DNA of 64,000 nucleotides from Pseudoblastomonas marina (GTDB lineage: Bacteria; Pseudomonadota; Alphaproteobacteria; Sphingomonadales; Sphingomonadaceae): contig NZ_BMID01000001.1 of NCBI RefSeq assembly GCF_014641655.1, positions 1,044,427 through 1,108,426 on the forward strand, written 5' to 3'. Below, piece after piece: positions 16,879 through 24,020 of this stretch (its first letter is position 1; every line of letters begins with the position of its first letter). Position numbers and translations under genes: made by a program. The notes below the pieces were generated by a model. That model saw only the letters and a list, made by a program, of their open reading frames with translations, was not told the DNA's origin and searched no databases.

Positions 16879-17685
16879 TCAGTGGCGACCGGGGACGTCC
16901 GGCTTCATCGATCCGCTCGTCAGGTGCGGGATCACCCGGTATCGCGAGGTGATGAAGCTGAACAGTCCGAACATGACGAGGCCGATCGCGACCAGCGTGT
17001 AGACTACGCCCATGTCCCTGAGACTGACGATCGCTTCGCCGAGCCCCTTGACCTGGCTCGAGGAGGAGAACCACGCACCCTGCATCAGCGACCAGCCGAT
17101 GATCGCGAAGACCACCGCGCGCGCGGCGTGTCCCGCACGGCCGATGTGACAGACCCAGTGCGGCGCACGACCGCTGATCCGCTTCATGAAACCGAGATCG
17201 TACGCCTTCTTGGCCTGCATCAGCCCCCCCACGAGGAACCCGAGCCCGATCACGCCGAGCACCACGCCGCCGAGGTCATAGGAGAGCACCGTGCTGGCAC
17301 GTTCCTGCGTGCCGTCGCCGCCCGAACTCTTGGTGCCGGTCGCGAACTGGTAGGCGGCGAAGGCGAGGAAGGTGTGCGCGACGCCGCTCGCCACATCGCC
17401 GATCCGCTTGAGCCCACCCTCGATATCGTCGTTGCGGTTGTAGATGTTCGCGAAGCCCGAGAGGTATTTGTAGGCCGCATAGCCCAGCATTCCGATCGCG
17501 ATCACCCACAAGAGCGGCGTCCCGAGCGGCACCTCCTGCAGCATGTCGAACACGCCGGTCGAGCCTTCGGAGGCTTCCCCGCTGCCCGTCTCCAGCGCGA
17601 GGTATCCCAGCAGCATGTAGGTGAGTCCGCGCGCCATGTAGCCAAGGCGCACGAACCAGCTGAATTTTTCCGATTTGTCGACCAT
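16879..17685 (-). CDS. DUF1206 six-helix membrane protein
   Basis: A 268-residue protein with six membrane segments arranged as three internal repeats. Each repeat begins with a short signature: RLGYMARGLTYMLLGY, RIGDVASGVAHTFLAF and HIGRAGHAARAVVFAIIG. This matches DUF1206, whose function is unknown. An inverted repeat GGTCGTG/CACGACC (17700-17717) lies just upstream of the start in the untranslated leader and could affect translation. It is divergent from the DUF2167 gene across 123 bp and ends 10 bases before the glutaredoxin fusion, so these genes may be cotranscribed. Confidence 0.82.
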   Translation of the reverse strand: MVDKSEKFSWFVRLGYMARGLTYMLLGYLALETGSGEASEGSTGVFDMLQEVPLGTPLLWVIAIGMLGYAAYKYLSGFANIYNRNDDIEGGLKRIGDVASGVAHTFLAFAAYQFATGTKSSGGDGTQERASTVLSYDLGGVVLGVIGLGFLVGGLMQAKKAYDLGFMKRISGRAPHWVCHIGRAGHAARAVVFAIIGWSLMQGAWFSSSSQVKGLGEAIVSLRDMGVVYTLVAIGLVMFGLFSFITSRYRVIPHLTSGSMKPDVPGRH

Positions 17686-17808
17686 GCGTCTCCCCTGTCG
17701 GTCGTGGTTTCACGACCAACGGGCGAGGGGAGAAATCGTGCCCTTAAGGGATAATTGTATCGCCAAATCGGAGATTGCGGGTAATTTCTCCGCAAGGGGG
17801 AAATTTTC

Positions 17809-18825
17809 ATGATTCGCAATCTCTTGGCGGCACTCGTGCTGCTGCTCGCCGCCGTCTCGCCTGCCACGGCACAGGATGGCGCACCCGAAAACATTCCGCC
17901 CGAGGTTCAGGCGTTCATCGACAACCTCGATCCCCAAACCGGCTCGATCTCGATACCCGGGGCGCAGGCACGGCTCGAACTGGGCGACAAATACGTGTTC
18001 TACGGCGAGCAGGACGCCAAGGCGATCCTCGTCCAGCTGTGGGGCAACCCACCGGAATCGGTGAGTCAGACCCTCGGCCTGGTCATGCCCGCCGGGACCA
18101 GCCCGATCTCGGACAGCTGGGGCGCGGTCATCTCGTTCGAATCGATCGGTTACGTGAGTGACGACGATGCCGCCGACGTCGATTACGACGAGTTGATGGA
18201 ACTGATGCAGGAAGGTGCGCGCGAGGAGGCCAGCGGCAGGCGCCAGGCGGGCTATCCCGGCATCGAGGTGGTGGGTTGGGCCGAGCGTCCGAACTACGAC
18301 AAGCGCACACATTCGGTGGTCTGGGCGCAAAACCTGAAATTCGACGATCAGGCCGTGAACACGCTCAATTACGACGTGCGCACGCTCGGCCGCTATGGCG
18401 TTCTCAGCCTCAACCTGGTGTCGGTCATGCCCGACCTCAACAGCGTGCGGATCGCGGCGAAAGACTTCGCCGGCCTGGCCTCGTTCGAGGACGGCGCGCG
18501 CTATGCCGATTTCAACGCATCAACCGATCGCAAGGCGGAATACGGCATCGGCGGCCTGGTCGCGGCCGGGGCCGGGGTCGCTATGGCGAAGAAGCTCGGT
18601 ATCTTCGCGATCATCCTGAAGTTTCTCAAGCCGCTGTTGATCGGGCTCGTTGCGCTGTTCTTCGTTTTCAAGAAAAAGATCCTCGGCCTGTTCGGGATCG
18701 GTGACGACGAACAGGACGAGGACTGGGTCGAATACGCCTCCGATGAAGACGCCGCCGCAGGCAACGAGCCAGATGGCGAGGACGAACACGGGTGGCGACC
18801 GGGCGGCGGCTACGAAAGCCCCTGA
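17809..18825 (+). CDS. DUF2167 secreted/membrane protein
   Basis: A 338-residue protein with a cleavable signal peptide (hydrophobic run then ATAQDG near residue 22). The exported domain matches DUF2167, with ARLELGDKYVFYGEQDAKAI and the WGNPP element early, then GYPGIEVVGWAERPNYDK, NTLNYDVRTLGRYGVLSLNL and GARYADFN. Near the C terminus are two hydrophobic segments (about 245-290) and a very acidic tail. The orientation should place the DUF2167 part in the periplasm. Function is unknown. An inverted repeat CGGAGA...TCTCCG lies just upstream of the start. Confidence 0.85.
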   Translation: MIRNLLAALVLLLAAVSPATAQDGAPENIPPEVQAFIDNLDPQTGSISIPGAQARLELGDKYVFYGEQDAKAILVQLWGNPPESVSQTLGLVMPAGTSPISDSWGAVISFESIGYVSDDDAADVDYDELMELMQEGAREEASGRRQAGYPGIEVVGWAERPNYDKRTHSVVWAQNLKFDDQAVNTLNYDVRTLGRYGVLSLNLVSVMPDLNSVRIAAKDFAGLASFEDGARYADFNASTDRKAEYGIGGLVAAGAGVAMAKKLGIFAIILKFLKPLLIGLVALFFVFKKKILGLFGIGDDEQDEDWVEYASDEDAAAGNEPDGEDEHGWRPGGGYESP

Positions 18826-18848
18826 CCGATCGCCCCGCGGCGGCGTGA

Positions 18849-19949
18849 TCAGACGTTGAACTTGAACAGCATCACGTCGCCGTCCTGGACGAGGTATTCC
18901 TTGCCTTCCTGGCGAAGCTTGCCCGCTTCGCGCGCGGCGCTTTCGCCGCCCAGCGCGACGTAATCGTCGTAAGCGATGGTCTCGGCGCGAATGAATCCGC
19001 GTTCGAAATCGGTGTGGATCTCGCCCGCCGCCTGCGGGGCCTTGGCGCCCGCAGGGAAGGTCCAGGCGCGCGATTCCTTGGGGCCGGCGGTGAAGAAGGT
19101 CTGCAGGCCGAGCAGCTTGTAACCGGCGGCGATGATGCGGTTGAGGCCGCTTTCCTCGAGGCCCAGTTCGGACAGGTATTCGGCGCGTTCCTCGCCTTCC
19201 ATCGCAACCAGTTCGGCCTCGATCGCGGCCGAGACGATCACCGCCTGCGCGCCCTCGGCTTCGGCCTTGGCGAAGACCTTTTCGGTCAGATCGTTGCCGT
19301 TGGAAGCATCTTCCTCGGCGACGTTGCAGACATAGAGCACCGGCTTGGCGGTCAGGAGCTGCGCCTGCTCGAACAGGCAGGCTTCCTCGTCGTCGCCCGG
19401 CTCGACGAGGCGCGCGGGCTTGCCGTCCTTGAGCAGTTCGAGCGCCTGGCCGAGCACGCTGGCGAGCGCCTTGGCTTCCTTGTCCCCGCCGGTCGCGCGG
19501 CGCCTGGCGTTCTCGGCGCGCTTTTCGACGCTTTCGAGGTCCGACAGCAGCAATTCGGTCTCGACCACCTCGGCATCGGCGAGCGGGTCGACCCGGTTGG
19601 AGACGTGCTGGATGTCGTCATCCTCGAAACAGCGCAGCACGTGCACGATCGCGTCGACCTCGCGGATATTGGCGAGGAACTGGTTGCCGAGCCCTTCGCC
19701 CTTGCTCGCACCCTTCACCAGGCCGGCAATGTCGACGAAAGCGAGCTGGGTGGGGATGATCTTCGCGCTCTTGGCGATCGCGGCGATCTTCTCGAGCCGT
19801 TCGTCGGGCACGGCGACCTGCCCGACATTGGGCTCGATCGTGCAGAACGGATAGTTCGCGGCCTGCGCGGCCTGCGTTTCGGTTAGTGCGTTGAAGAGCG
19901 TCGACTTGCCGACATTGGGCAGGCCGACGATGCCGCATTTGAACCCCAT
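18849..19949 (-). CDS. ychF: Redox-regulated ATPase YchF (Obg family)
   Basis: A 366-residue Obg-family P-loop protein that binds ATP rather than GTP and associates with ribosomes. The P-loop is GLPNVGKSTLFNAL, followed by NYPFCTIEPNVG, the switch II DIAGLVKGASKGEGLGNQFL, a coiled coil (about 125-200), and a C-terminal TGS-like domain with ESRAWTFPAG, IHTDFERGFIRAE and LVQDGDVMLFKFNV. Length matches the family (about 363). It is convergent with the DUF2167 gene and divergent from the first TPR lipoprotein. Confidence 0.97.
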   Translation of the reverse strand: MGFKCGIVGLPNVGKSTLFNALTETQAAQAANYPFCTIEPNVGQVAVPDERLEKIAAIAKSAKIIPTQLAFVDIAGLVKGASKGEGLGNQFLANIREVDAIVHVLRCFEDDDIQHVSNRVDPLADAEVVETELLLSDLESVEKRAENARRRATGGDKEAKALASVLGQALELLKDGKPARLVEPGDDEEACLFEQAQLLTAKPVLYVCNVAEEDASNGNDLTEKVFAKAEAEGAQAVIVSAAIEAELVAMEGEERAEYLSELGLEESGLNRIIAAGYKLLGLQTFFTAGPKESRAWTFPAGAKAPQAAGEIHTDFERGFIRAETIAYDDYVALGGESAAREAGKLRQEGKEYLVQDGDVMLFKFNV

Positions 19950-20030
19950 GGGAATTTCCTACAATGTGGGCGATAAGGATTTGCGCGCCGCTTAGCCGTG
20001 GCGCGGGCAGAATGCCAGATGGGGGAAGAA

Positions 20031-21038
20031 ATGATTGCACGGACGATGATTGTTGCGGGCGCGCTTGCGCTCGCTTCGTGCTCGGGGGACAGCGCCGACC
20101 GGTTCGAACGCGCGGAGGCCAGTTTCGAGGCGGGCGAGTACGAAGAGGCGCGGATCGATCTCATCAGCGTGCTCGACGAAGATCGCGATAATGCAGCGGC
20201 CCTCCTGCTGCTGGCGCGCACCGAGCTCGCGCAGGGCAATGGCGCAGGCGCGCGCGAACGGCTGCTGCGGTTACAGGAACTGGGCGCGGTGCCCGACGAC
20301 TACGCCTTTCTCCTCGCCGAGGCGGAAAACATGCGCGGAAACCCCGAAGGCGCGCTCGAAGCGCTGTCGCAGGTCGAGACGGCCGAAGCCTATCGCCTGC
20401 GCGCGCAGGCGCTGACCGGCATGAATCGCATCGACGAGGCGCGCGAGACGCTGCGCAAGGGACTCGACATGCCGGGGGACAAGGGCGCGCTCTACGCCGA
20501 ATACGCGATGTTCCGGCTCGCCGATGGGGAGATCGCCGAAGCGACGCGCTATGTGCGCCTCGCGGAGCAGTCCGCGCCAGAAGCGCTCGAGACCTATCTC
20601 GCAGCCGGCCGTCTCGCGCAGGCGCAGGAGCGGATCGACGACGCAATCGCGATTTTCGGCGAAGGCGCGGAGACCTACCCGACCGACCTGCGGCTGTTCG
20701 AGGAACTGGCGATGGCCCTGGGACAGGCCGGACGGTTCGAGGAGATCGAACAGCTGGTCGAAAAAGGGCGCGCGCGGTTCGGCGGAACCCCCGAATTCAC
20801 GATCCTGCGCGCCAAGCTCGCCGCCGAACAGGGCGAGTGGGAGCAGGTCCGGACTTTGATGCAGCCGATCGAGGCGCAGCTGGACAACCGCCCGGTGGCC
20901 GAGCTGCTCTATGCGACGGCGCTCTATCGGCTCGGACAGTCGGAGCTCGCGTATCGGAGAGCGCAGCGCCTTAACCGGCGGTTCCCCGGCAATCCGGATG
21001 CGCAGTCGCTGCTCGAGGAAATAGAGGCCAGCCTCTAG
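20031..21038 (+). CDS. TPR-repeat lipoprotein (first of two paralogues)
   Basis: A 335-residue lipoprotein. A short signal peptide ends in lipobox LALASC with acyl-acceptor C17. The rest is TPR-like helical hairpins, e.g. ADRFERAEASFEAGEYEEAR and YPTDLRLFEELAMALGQAG. The ATG at 20031 was chosen because GGGGGAAG precedes it and the lipobox then sits at the normal distance; upstream in-frame ATG 20019 would spoil the signal peptide. The N-terminal half is clearly paralogous to the protein at 21572-23098 (shared pattern F.A..YEEARIDL.S.L). It resembles a shortened version of TPR lipoproteins known from PEP-CTERM/exosortase systems (PrsT type); its position beside PEP-CTERM genes supports a role in that pathway, by inference. 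Confidence 0.82.
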   Translation: MIARTMIVAGALALASCSGDSADRFERAEASFEAGEYEEARIDLISVLDEDRDNAAALLLLARTELAQGNGAGARERLLRLQELGAVPDDYAFLLAEAENMRGNPEGALEALSQVETAEAYRLRAQALTGMNRIDEARETLRKGLDMPGDKGALYAEYAMFRLADGEIAEATRYVRLAEQSAPEALETYLAAGRLAQAQERIDDAIAIFGEGAETYPTDLRLFEELAMALGQAGRFEEIEQLVEKGRARFGGTPEFTILRAKLAAEQGEWEQVRTLMQPIEAQLDNRPVAELLYATALYRLGQSELAYRRAQRLNRRFPGNPDAQSLLEEIEASL

Positions 21039-21075
21039 CGAATAGGGGCCGGCCTCCGGATATCAGAGCTTCAAA

Positions 21076-21099
21076 GCCGCGCCGGCGAACCGGCGCGGC
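21076..21099 (-). terminator. Hairpin terminator after the small PEP-CTERM gene
   Basis: A perfect 10-bp stem GCCGCGCCGG/CCGGCGCGGC with a CGAA loop lies 12 bases beyond the minus-strand stop. Reading on the minus strand it is followed by only three T residues, so it is a moderate intrinsic terminator that may also stop the convergent TPR transcript. Confidence 0.6.
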
Positions 21100-21111
21100 A
21101 CCGAAGAAACC

Positions 21112-21402
21112 TTACTTGCGGTCCTTGCGACGGCGGCGCGAAGTGTGCGCTGCGCCGGCACCGATCGCCGCCATGCCGAACAGGGCCAGCATGCCCGGTT
21201 CGGGCACCGAAGTCGGCGGCGGGGGCGGCGGAGGCGGGGGCGGCGGAGGAGGCGGCGGCGGCGGCGGGTTGTGGCCGCAACCGGTGTAATGCGTGTGCGT
21301 GCCGCTTCCGCCCCATTTCTTCCACCAGGTCGCATGGGCGGGCGAGGCCGTAACCATCGAGCCCAGCACCACGACCATCGTTGCCGTCGCTGCCTTCTTC
21401 AT
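21112..21402 (-). CDS. Small PEP-CTERM protein with an 18-proline run
   Basis: A 96-residue exported protein. A signal peptide ends near ASPAHA (about residue 24). The short mature part contains WWKKWGGSGTHTHYTGCGHN, then eighteen consecutive prolines, then the sorting signal TSVPEPGMLALFGMAAIGAG followed by a basic cluster (RRRRKDRK). VPEP, a hydrophobic helix and Arg/Lys are the three parts of a PEP-CTERM domain, processed by exosortase. Between signal peptide and sorting domain there is hardly room for a folded domain; the proline run probably forms a stiff polyproline rod. A sigma-54 promoter lies at 21442-21457. Translation through 18 prolines should need EF-P. Confidence 0.85.
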   Translation of the reverse strand: MKKAATATMVVVLGSMVTASPAHATWWKKWGGSGTHTHYTGCGHNPPPPPPPPPPPPPPPPPPTSVPEPGMLALFGMAAIGAGAAHTSRRRRKDRK

Positions 21403-21441
21403 AACCGATATCCCCCTTTGGAATGGTTACCGTCATCCAAA

Positions 21442-21457
21442 GCAATGCCCGTGCCAA
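21442..21457 (-). promoter_or_regulatory. Sigma-54 (RpoN) promoter of the small PEP-CTERM gene
   Basis: On the minus strand the sequence is TTGGCACGGGCATTGC, followed by TTT. It matches the RpoN consensus YTGGCACG-N4-TTGC completely, with GG and GC separated by exactly 10 bp. The predicted start of transcription is near 21430, about 28 bases before the ATG. Confidence 0.85.
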
Positions 21458-21479
21458 TCGCGCTTTTCCGGGGCTTTCG

Positions 21480-21527
21480 ATGGTTAACGGCTTGCTCGCC
21501 GATATTGGTGTGTCAAAGTAACCGACA
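21480..21527 (-). promoter_or_regulatory. Upstream activator region: shared 9-mer and TGTC-N9-GACA dyad
   Basis: Two elements recur upstream of the other PEP-CTERM gene at the same distances. The 9-mer GTTAACCAT (minus strand, 21480-21488) begins 23 bp beyond the promoter edge. The 17-bp dyad TGTC-N9-GACA (21511-21527) is centred 64 bp beyond the -24 GG. This is the expected place for an enhancer bound by a sigma-54 activator. The dyad also lies about 45-60 bp upstream of the divergent TPR lipoprotein start, so it might serve both genes. Confidence 0.6.
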
Positions 21528-21571
21528 GTGGCTAACGGAATTTTTCGAATTTGCCGGCTAGAGGCGAAGGC

Positions 21572-23098
21572 ATGAGAAGACGACCTATCGTAACGATCTC
21601 GGCTGCCGCCGCCCTATGGCTGGTCGGCTGCAGTGCCGATCCCGGTGATCAGTTCGCGCGGGCGCAGGATGCCTTTGCCGCCCATCGCTACGACGAGGCG
21701 AGGATCGACCTCGTCTCGGCGCTCCAGCAGGAGCCCGAAAACGTCGCGATGCTCGAACTGCTCGCGCGTACGCAATTGTCGCTCGGCGACGGCGAGGGCG
21801 CGCAGGCGACGCTCGACCGGCTTGCCGCCGTCGACGGCCTGCCGGGCGATGCCCCGCTGCTGCGCGGTGAGGCGGCACTGTTGCGCGGACAATTCGACGA
21901 GGCGCTGTCCGCGGTCGAGGACGCAAGCGGCGCCGAAGCCTGGCGGATCCGCGCGATCGCGCGCGTCGGGCAGGGGGATCCCGAGGCGGCGGCCGTGGCG
22001 TTCGGCGAAGGCGCGGCACTCGAGCGGCCTACGGCGCGCCTGCTCGCCGATTACGCGATCTTCGCACTGGGGAACGGGGCGCTGGCACGGGCCCGCGAAC
22101 TCGCCGATCGGGCGATCGCGATCGATCGAAACCAGATCGATGCGCTGCTTGCCAATGCGCGCGTCGCTGTGGCTGAGGGCGATCTCGGCACGGCGCTCGA
22201 CGCCTATGTCGCGGCGCGCGCGGCCTATCCGGAGAACCGCGCCGCGCTGCTCGGCGAGGCGGGGGTGCTCGGCGATCTCGACCGGCTCGACGAGATGGAA
22301 CAGCTGATCGAGCGCGCAGCCGAGCAGGCACCAGATGATCCGGCGGTGGTCTATTTGCGCGGACGCCTGGCCGGCGAACGGGGGGAGTGGGCCGAAGTCC
22401 GTCGCCTGTTCCAGTTGAACGAGCGCCGCCTGGAAGGCCGCGACGATGCCCAGATCCTGTATGCCGAGGCTCTGCTCGAGCTCGACCAGAGCGAATTGGC
22501 CCTCGCGCGCTTGCGCCCCGTCTTGCGCCGCGATCCGCGCAATGTCTACGCTCGCCGGCTGTTGACGCGGGCAATGATCGCGACCGGCGACGGTGCCGGT
22601 GCACTCTCCGCGATCCGTCCGATTGCAGACCGTGCCGAGGCATCGCAGACCGACCTCGTGCTCGCCGCGCGCGCGGCCAGGCTGGCAGGTTCGGAGCGGG
22701 CTTCCGATTACCGCGTCCGCGCGCGCGTGCCGTCACCCGAGAACATCGCCGCCGAGATCGCCAGTGCCGATGCCGCGTTGCGCGCGCGCAACTGGCGCGA
22801 GGCGATCGCAGCCTATGAGCGCGTGATCGAGGCGACCGGCGAAAACAATGTGCTGGTGCTCAACAATTTCGCCTATGCGCTCGGTGAGGCCGGAAACCGT
22901 CGCCGCGCGCTCGAATATGCGAAGAAGGCGCTGGCGCTGGCCCCCGACAATCCGTCGGTACTCGATACCGCGGGATGGCTGATGGTCCAGACCGACGGCG
23001 ATCGCGAGGCGGCGATCCGGCTGCTCGAAAAGGCCGCCCGGCTCGCCCCGAAGAACAGGACGATCGCCGAGCACCTGCGCCTGGCGAAAGCCGACTGA
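21572..23098 (+). CDS. TPR-repeat lipoprotein, PrsT-like (second paralogue)
   Basis: A 508-residue lipoprotein with lipobox LWLVGC (C20). It contains many TPR hairpins throughout, the best being NVLVLNNFAYALGEAGNRR followed by ALEYAKKALALAPDNPSVLD and TAGWLMVQTDGDREAA near the C terminus. These are the classical TPR consensus positions and match the C-terminal repeats of PrsT-type TPR lipoproteins of exosortase systems, which are usually longer (around 900 residues). The ATG at 21572 puts the lipobox at the right position; an upstream in-frame start at 21551 would lengthen the signal peptide. It is paralogous to the protein at 20031-21038. Likely acts at the envelope with the PEP-CTERM proteins (inference from context). 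Confidence 0.82.
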   Translation: MRRRPIVTISAAAALWLVGCSADPGDQFARAQDAFAAHRYDEARIDLVSALQQEPENVAMLELLARTQLSLGDGEGAQATLDRLAAVDGLPGDAPLLRGEAALLRGQFDEALSAVEDASGAEAWRIRAIARVGQGDPEAAAVAFGEGAALERPTARLLADYAIFALGNGALARARELADRAIAIDRNQIDALLANARVAVAEGDLGTALDAYVAARAAYPENRAALLGEAGVLGDLDRLDEMEQLIERAAEQAPDDPAVVYLRGRLAGERGEWAEVRRLFQLNERRLEGRDDAQILYAEALLELDQSELALARLRPVLRRDPRNVYARRLLTRAMIATGDGAGALSAIRPIADRAEASQTDLVLAARAARLAGSERASDYRVRARVPSPENIAAEIASADAALRARNWREAIAAYERVIEATGENNVLVLNNFAYALGEAGNRRRALEYAKKALALAPDNPSVLDTAGWLMVQTDGDREAAIRLLEKAARLAPKNRTIAEHLRLAKAD

Positions 23099-23120
23099 CG
23101 CATCTGGGCCTGCCAATGAA

Positions 23121-23157
23121 GAAGGGCGCCCTCCCGGTGGGGAGAGCGCCCTTTCTC
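23121..23157 (+). terminator. Bidirectional terminator between convergent TPR and PEP-CTERM genes
   Basis: The stem AAGGGCGC(C)CTCC pairs with GGAG(A)GCGCCCTT and is followed by TCTCTT on the plus strand. It sits between the two convergent stops (23098 and 23175) and probably serves both. Confidence 0.75.
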
Positions 23158-23174
23158 TTATCTGCGATGTGCGA

Positions 23175-23867
23175 TCAGGCTGCCAGCTTGCGGCGGCGGC
23201 GCATCAGGCCGATGCCCACGAGCCCGAGGCCGAACAGGCCGAGCATGCCGGGTTCGGGAACCGGGGTGCCGCCGGTGGTCGACGTCGTGGTCGAGGTAAC
23301 CTGCGAACCGGTGGCCGAACCGTCGCCGTTGACCGCCTGGTACCGGACGAAGAAATCGGACAGGGTGATCGGGTTGGTCGGGTCGGAGAAATAGAGGCTC
23401 ATCGTGCCCGAACCGCTTTCGCCGTTGGTGAGTCCGTTGGTGCCCGAACCGGCGCCGCCGCACGAGCCGCTGTCCTTCGCCTTGAAGCAGACATCGACCG
23501 TGCCGATCCCGTTGGGATAGTTCTTGTCGAGCTTCGAATAGTCGAAGGTGCCGGTCGAATCGGCCCCGGTGATGTCGGGGTTCACATTGAAGGCGAAGCC
23601 GGTCAGCGAACCGGTCGAGGTCGTGCTCGTGTTCGCCGCGTCGTAGGTGAAATTGTAGGTCTTCCCGTCAGGCGAGATGCTTACCAGCGTGAAGGTGATC
23701 GAGGAGGTCAGCCCGTCGACCGTGCCGCTTCCGTCCTCGCCGTCGAAATCGATCGTGAAGGTCGAACCCTCGTCGCCCGCGCCGAGCGTGATCGGATCGG
23801 CCAGCGCAGGGCTCGCGCCGAGCATGGCGACCGTGGCGAGAACGGCGGTAAACAGTTTGCGAAGCAT
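23175..23867 (-). CDS. PEP-CTERM sorting domain protein, Thr/Ser/Gly-rich
   Basis: A 230-residue exported protein. A signal peptide ends near ASPALA (residue 23). The mature domain is rich in Thr, Ser, Gly and Asp and looks like an all-beta surface domain. It has two cysteines (VCFKAKDSGSCGG) that could form a disulfide, and resembles the family I remember as cistern-type PEP-CTERM proteins, though I am not certain of that assignment. The C terminus TPVPEPGMLGLFGLGLVGIG followed by MRRRRK is a textbook PEP-CTERM signal for exosortase sorting. The gene has its own sigma-54 promoter at 23916-23931. Confidence 0.88.
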   Translation of the reverse strand: MLRKLFTAVLATVAMLGASPALADPITLGAGDEGSTFTIDFDGEDGSGTVDGLTSSITFTLVSISPDGKTYNFTYDAANTSTTSTGSLTGFAFNVNPDITGADSTGTFDYSKLDKNYPNGIGTVDVCFKAKDSGSCGGAGSGTNGLTNGESGSGTMSLYFSDPTNPITLSDFFVRYQAVNGDGSATGSQVTSTTTSTTGGTPVPEPGMLGLFGLGLVGIGLMRRRRKLAA

Positions 23868-23915
23868 CGGGTGGGCCCCTCGAAAGAACAGTCTATATCG
23901 TTACCGAACCTCTAT

Positions 23916-23931
23916 GCAGGCAACGTGCCAA
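23916..23931 (-). promoter_or_regulatory. Sigma-54 (RpoN) promoter of the larger PEP-CTERM gene
   Basis: On the minus strand the sequence is TTGGCACGTTGCCTGC. GG and GC are exactly 10 bp apart and the -24 part TTGGCACG is perfect; the -12 part is CTGC instead of TTGC. The predicted start is near 23904, about 37 bases before the ATG. Confidence 0.8.
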
Positions 23932-23953
23932 TGGCGGATTTTCGCGCAATAAA

Positions 23954-24001
23954 ATGGTTAACAGGCGTTGGTTAATGCCGTGTTTGTAATGTTTTCCGAC
24001 A
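23954..24001 (-). promoter_or_regulatory. Upstream activator region of the second PEP-CTERM promoter
   Basis: The 9-mer GTTAACCAT (minus strand, 23954-23962) lies 23 bp beyond the promoter edge. A dyad TGTA-N9-GACA (23985-24001) is centred 64 bp beyond the -24 GG. Both distances equal those at the first PEP-CTERM gene to the base, while the sequence between the elements is mostly different. The pair therefore behaves like conserved binding sites rather than simple duplication. Confidence 0.6.
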
Positions 24002-24020
24002 GCTGTCCGCCAATCCCTGC

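Noticed and set aside
17294-17310. CTGGCACG sigma-54-like element
   Set aside because: It is inside the DUF1206 gene and the GG-GC spacing is 9, not 10.
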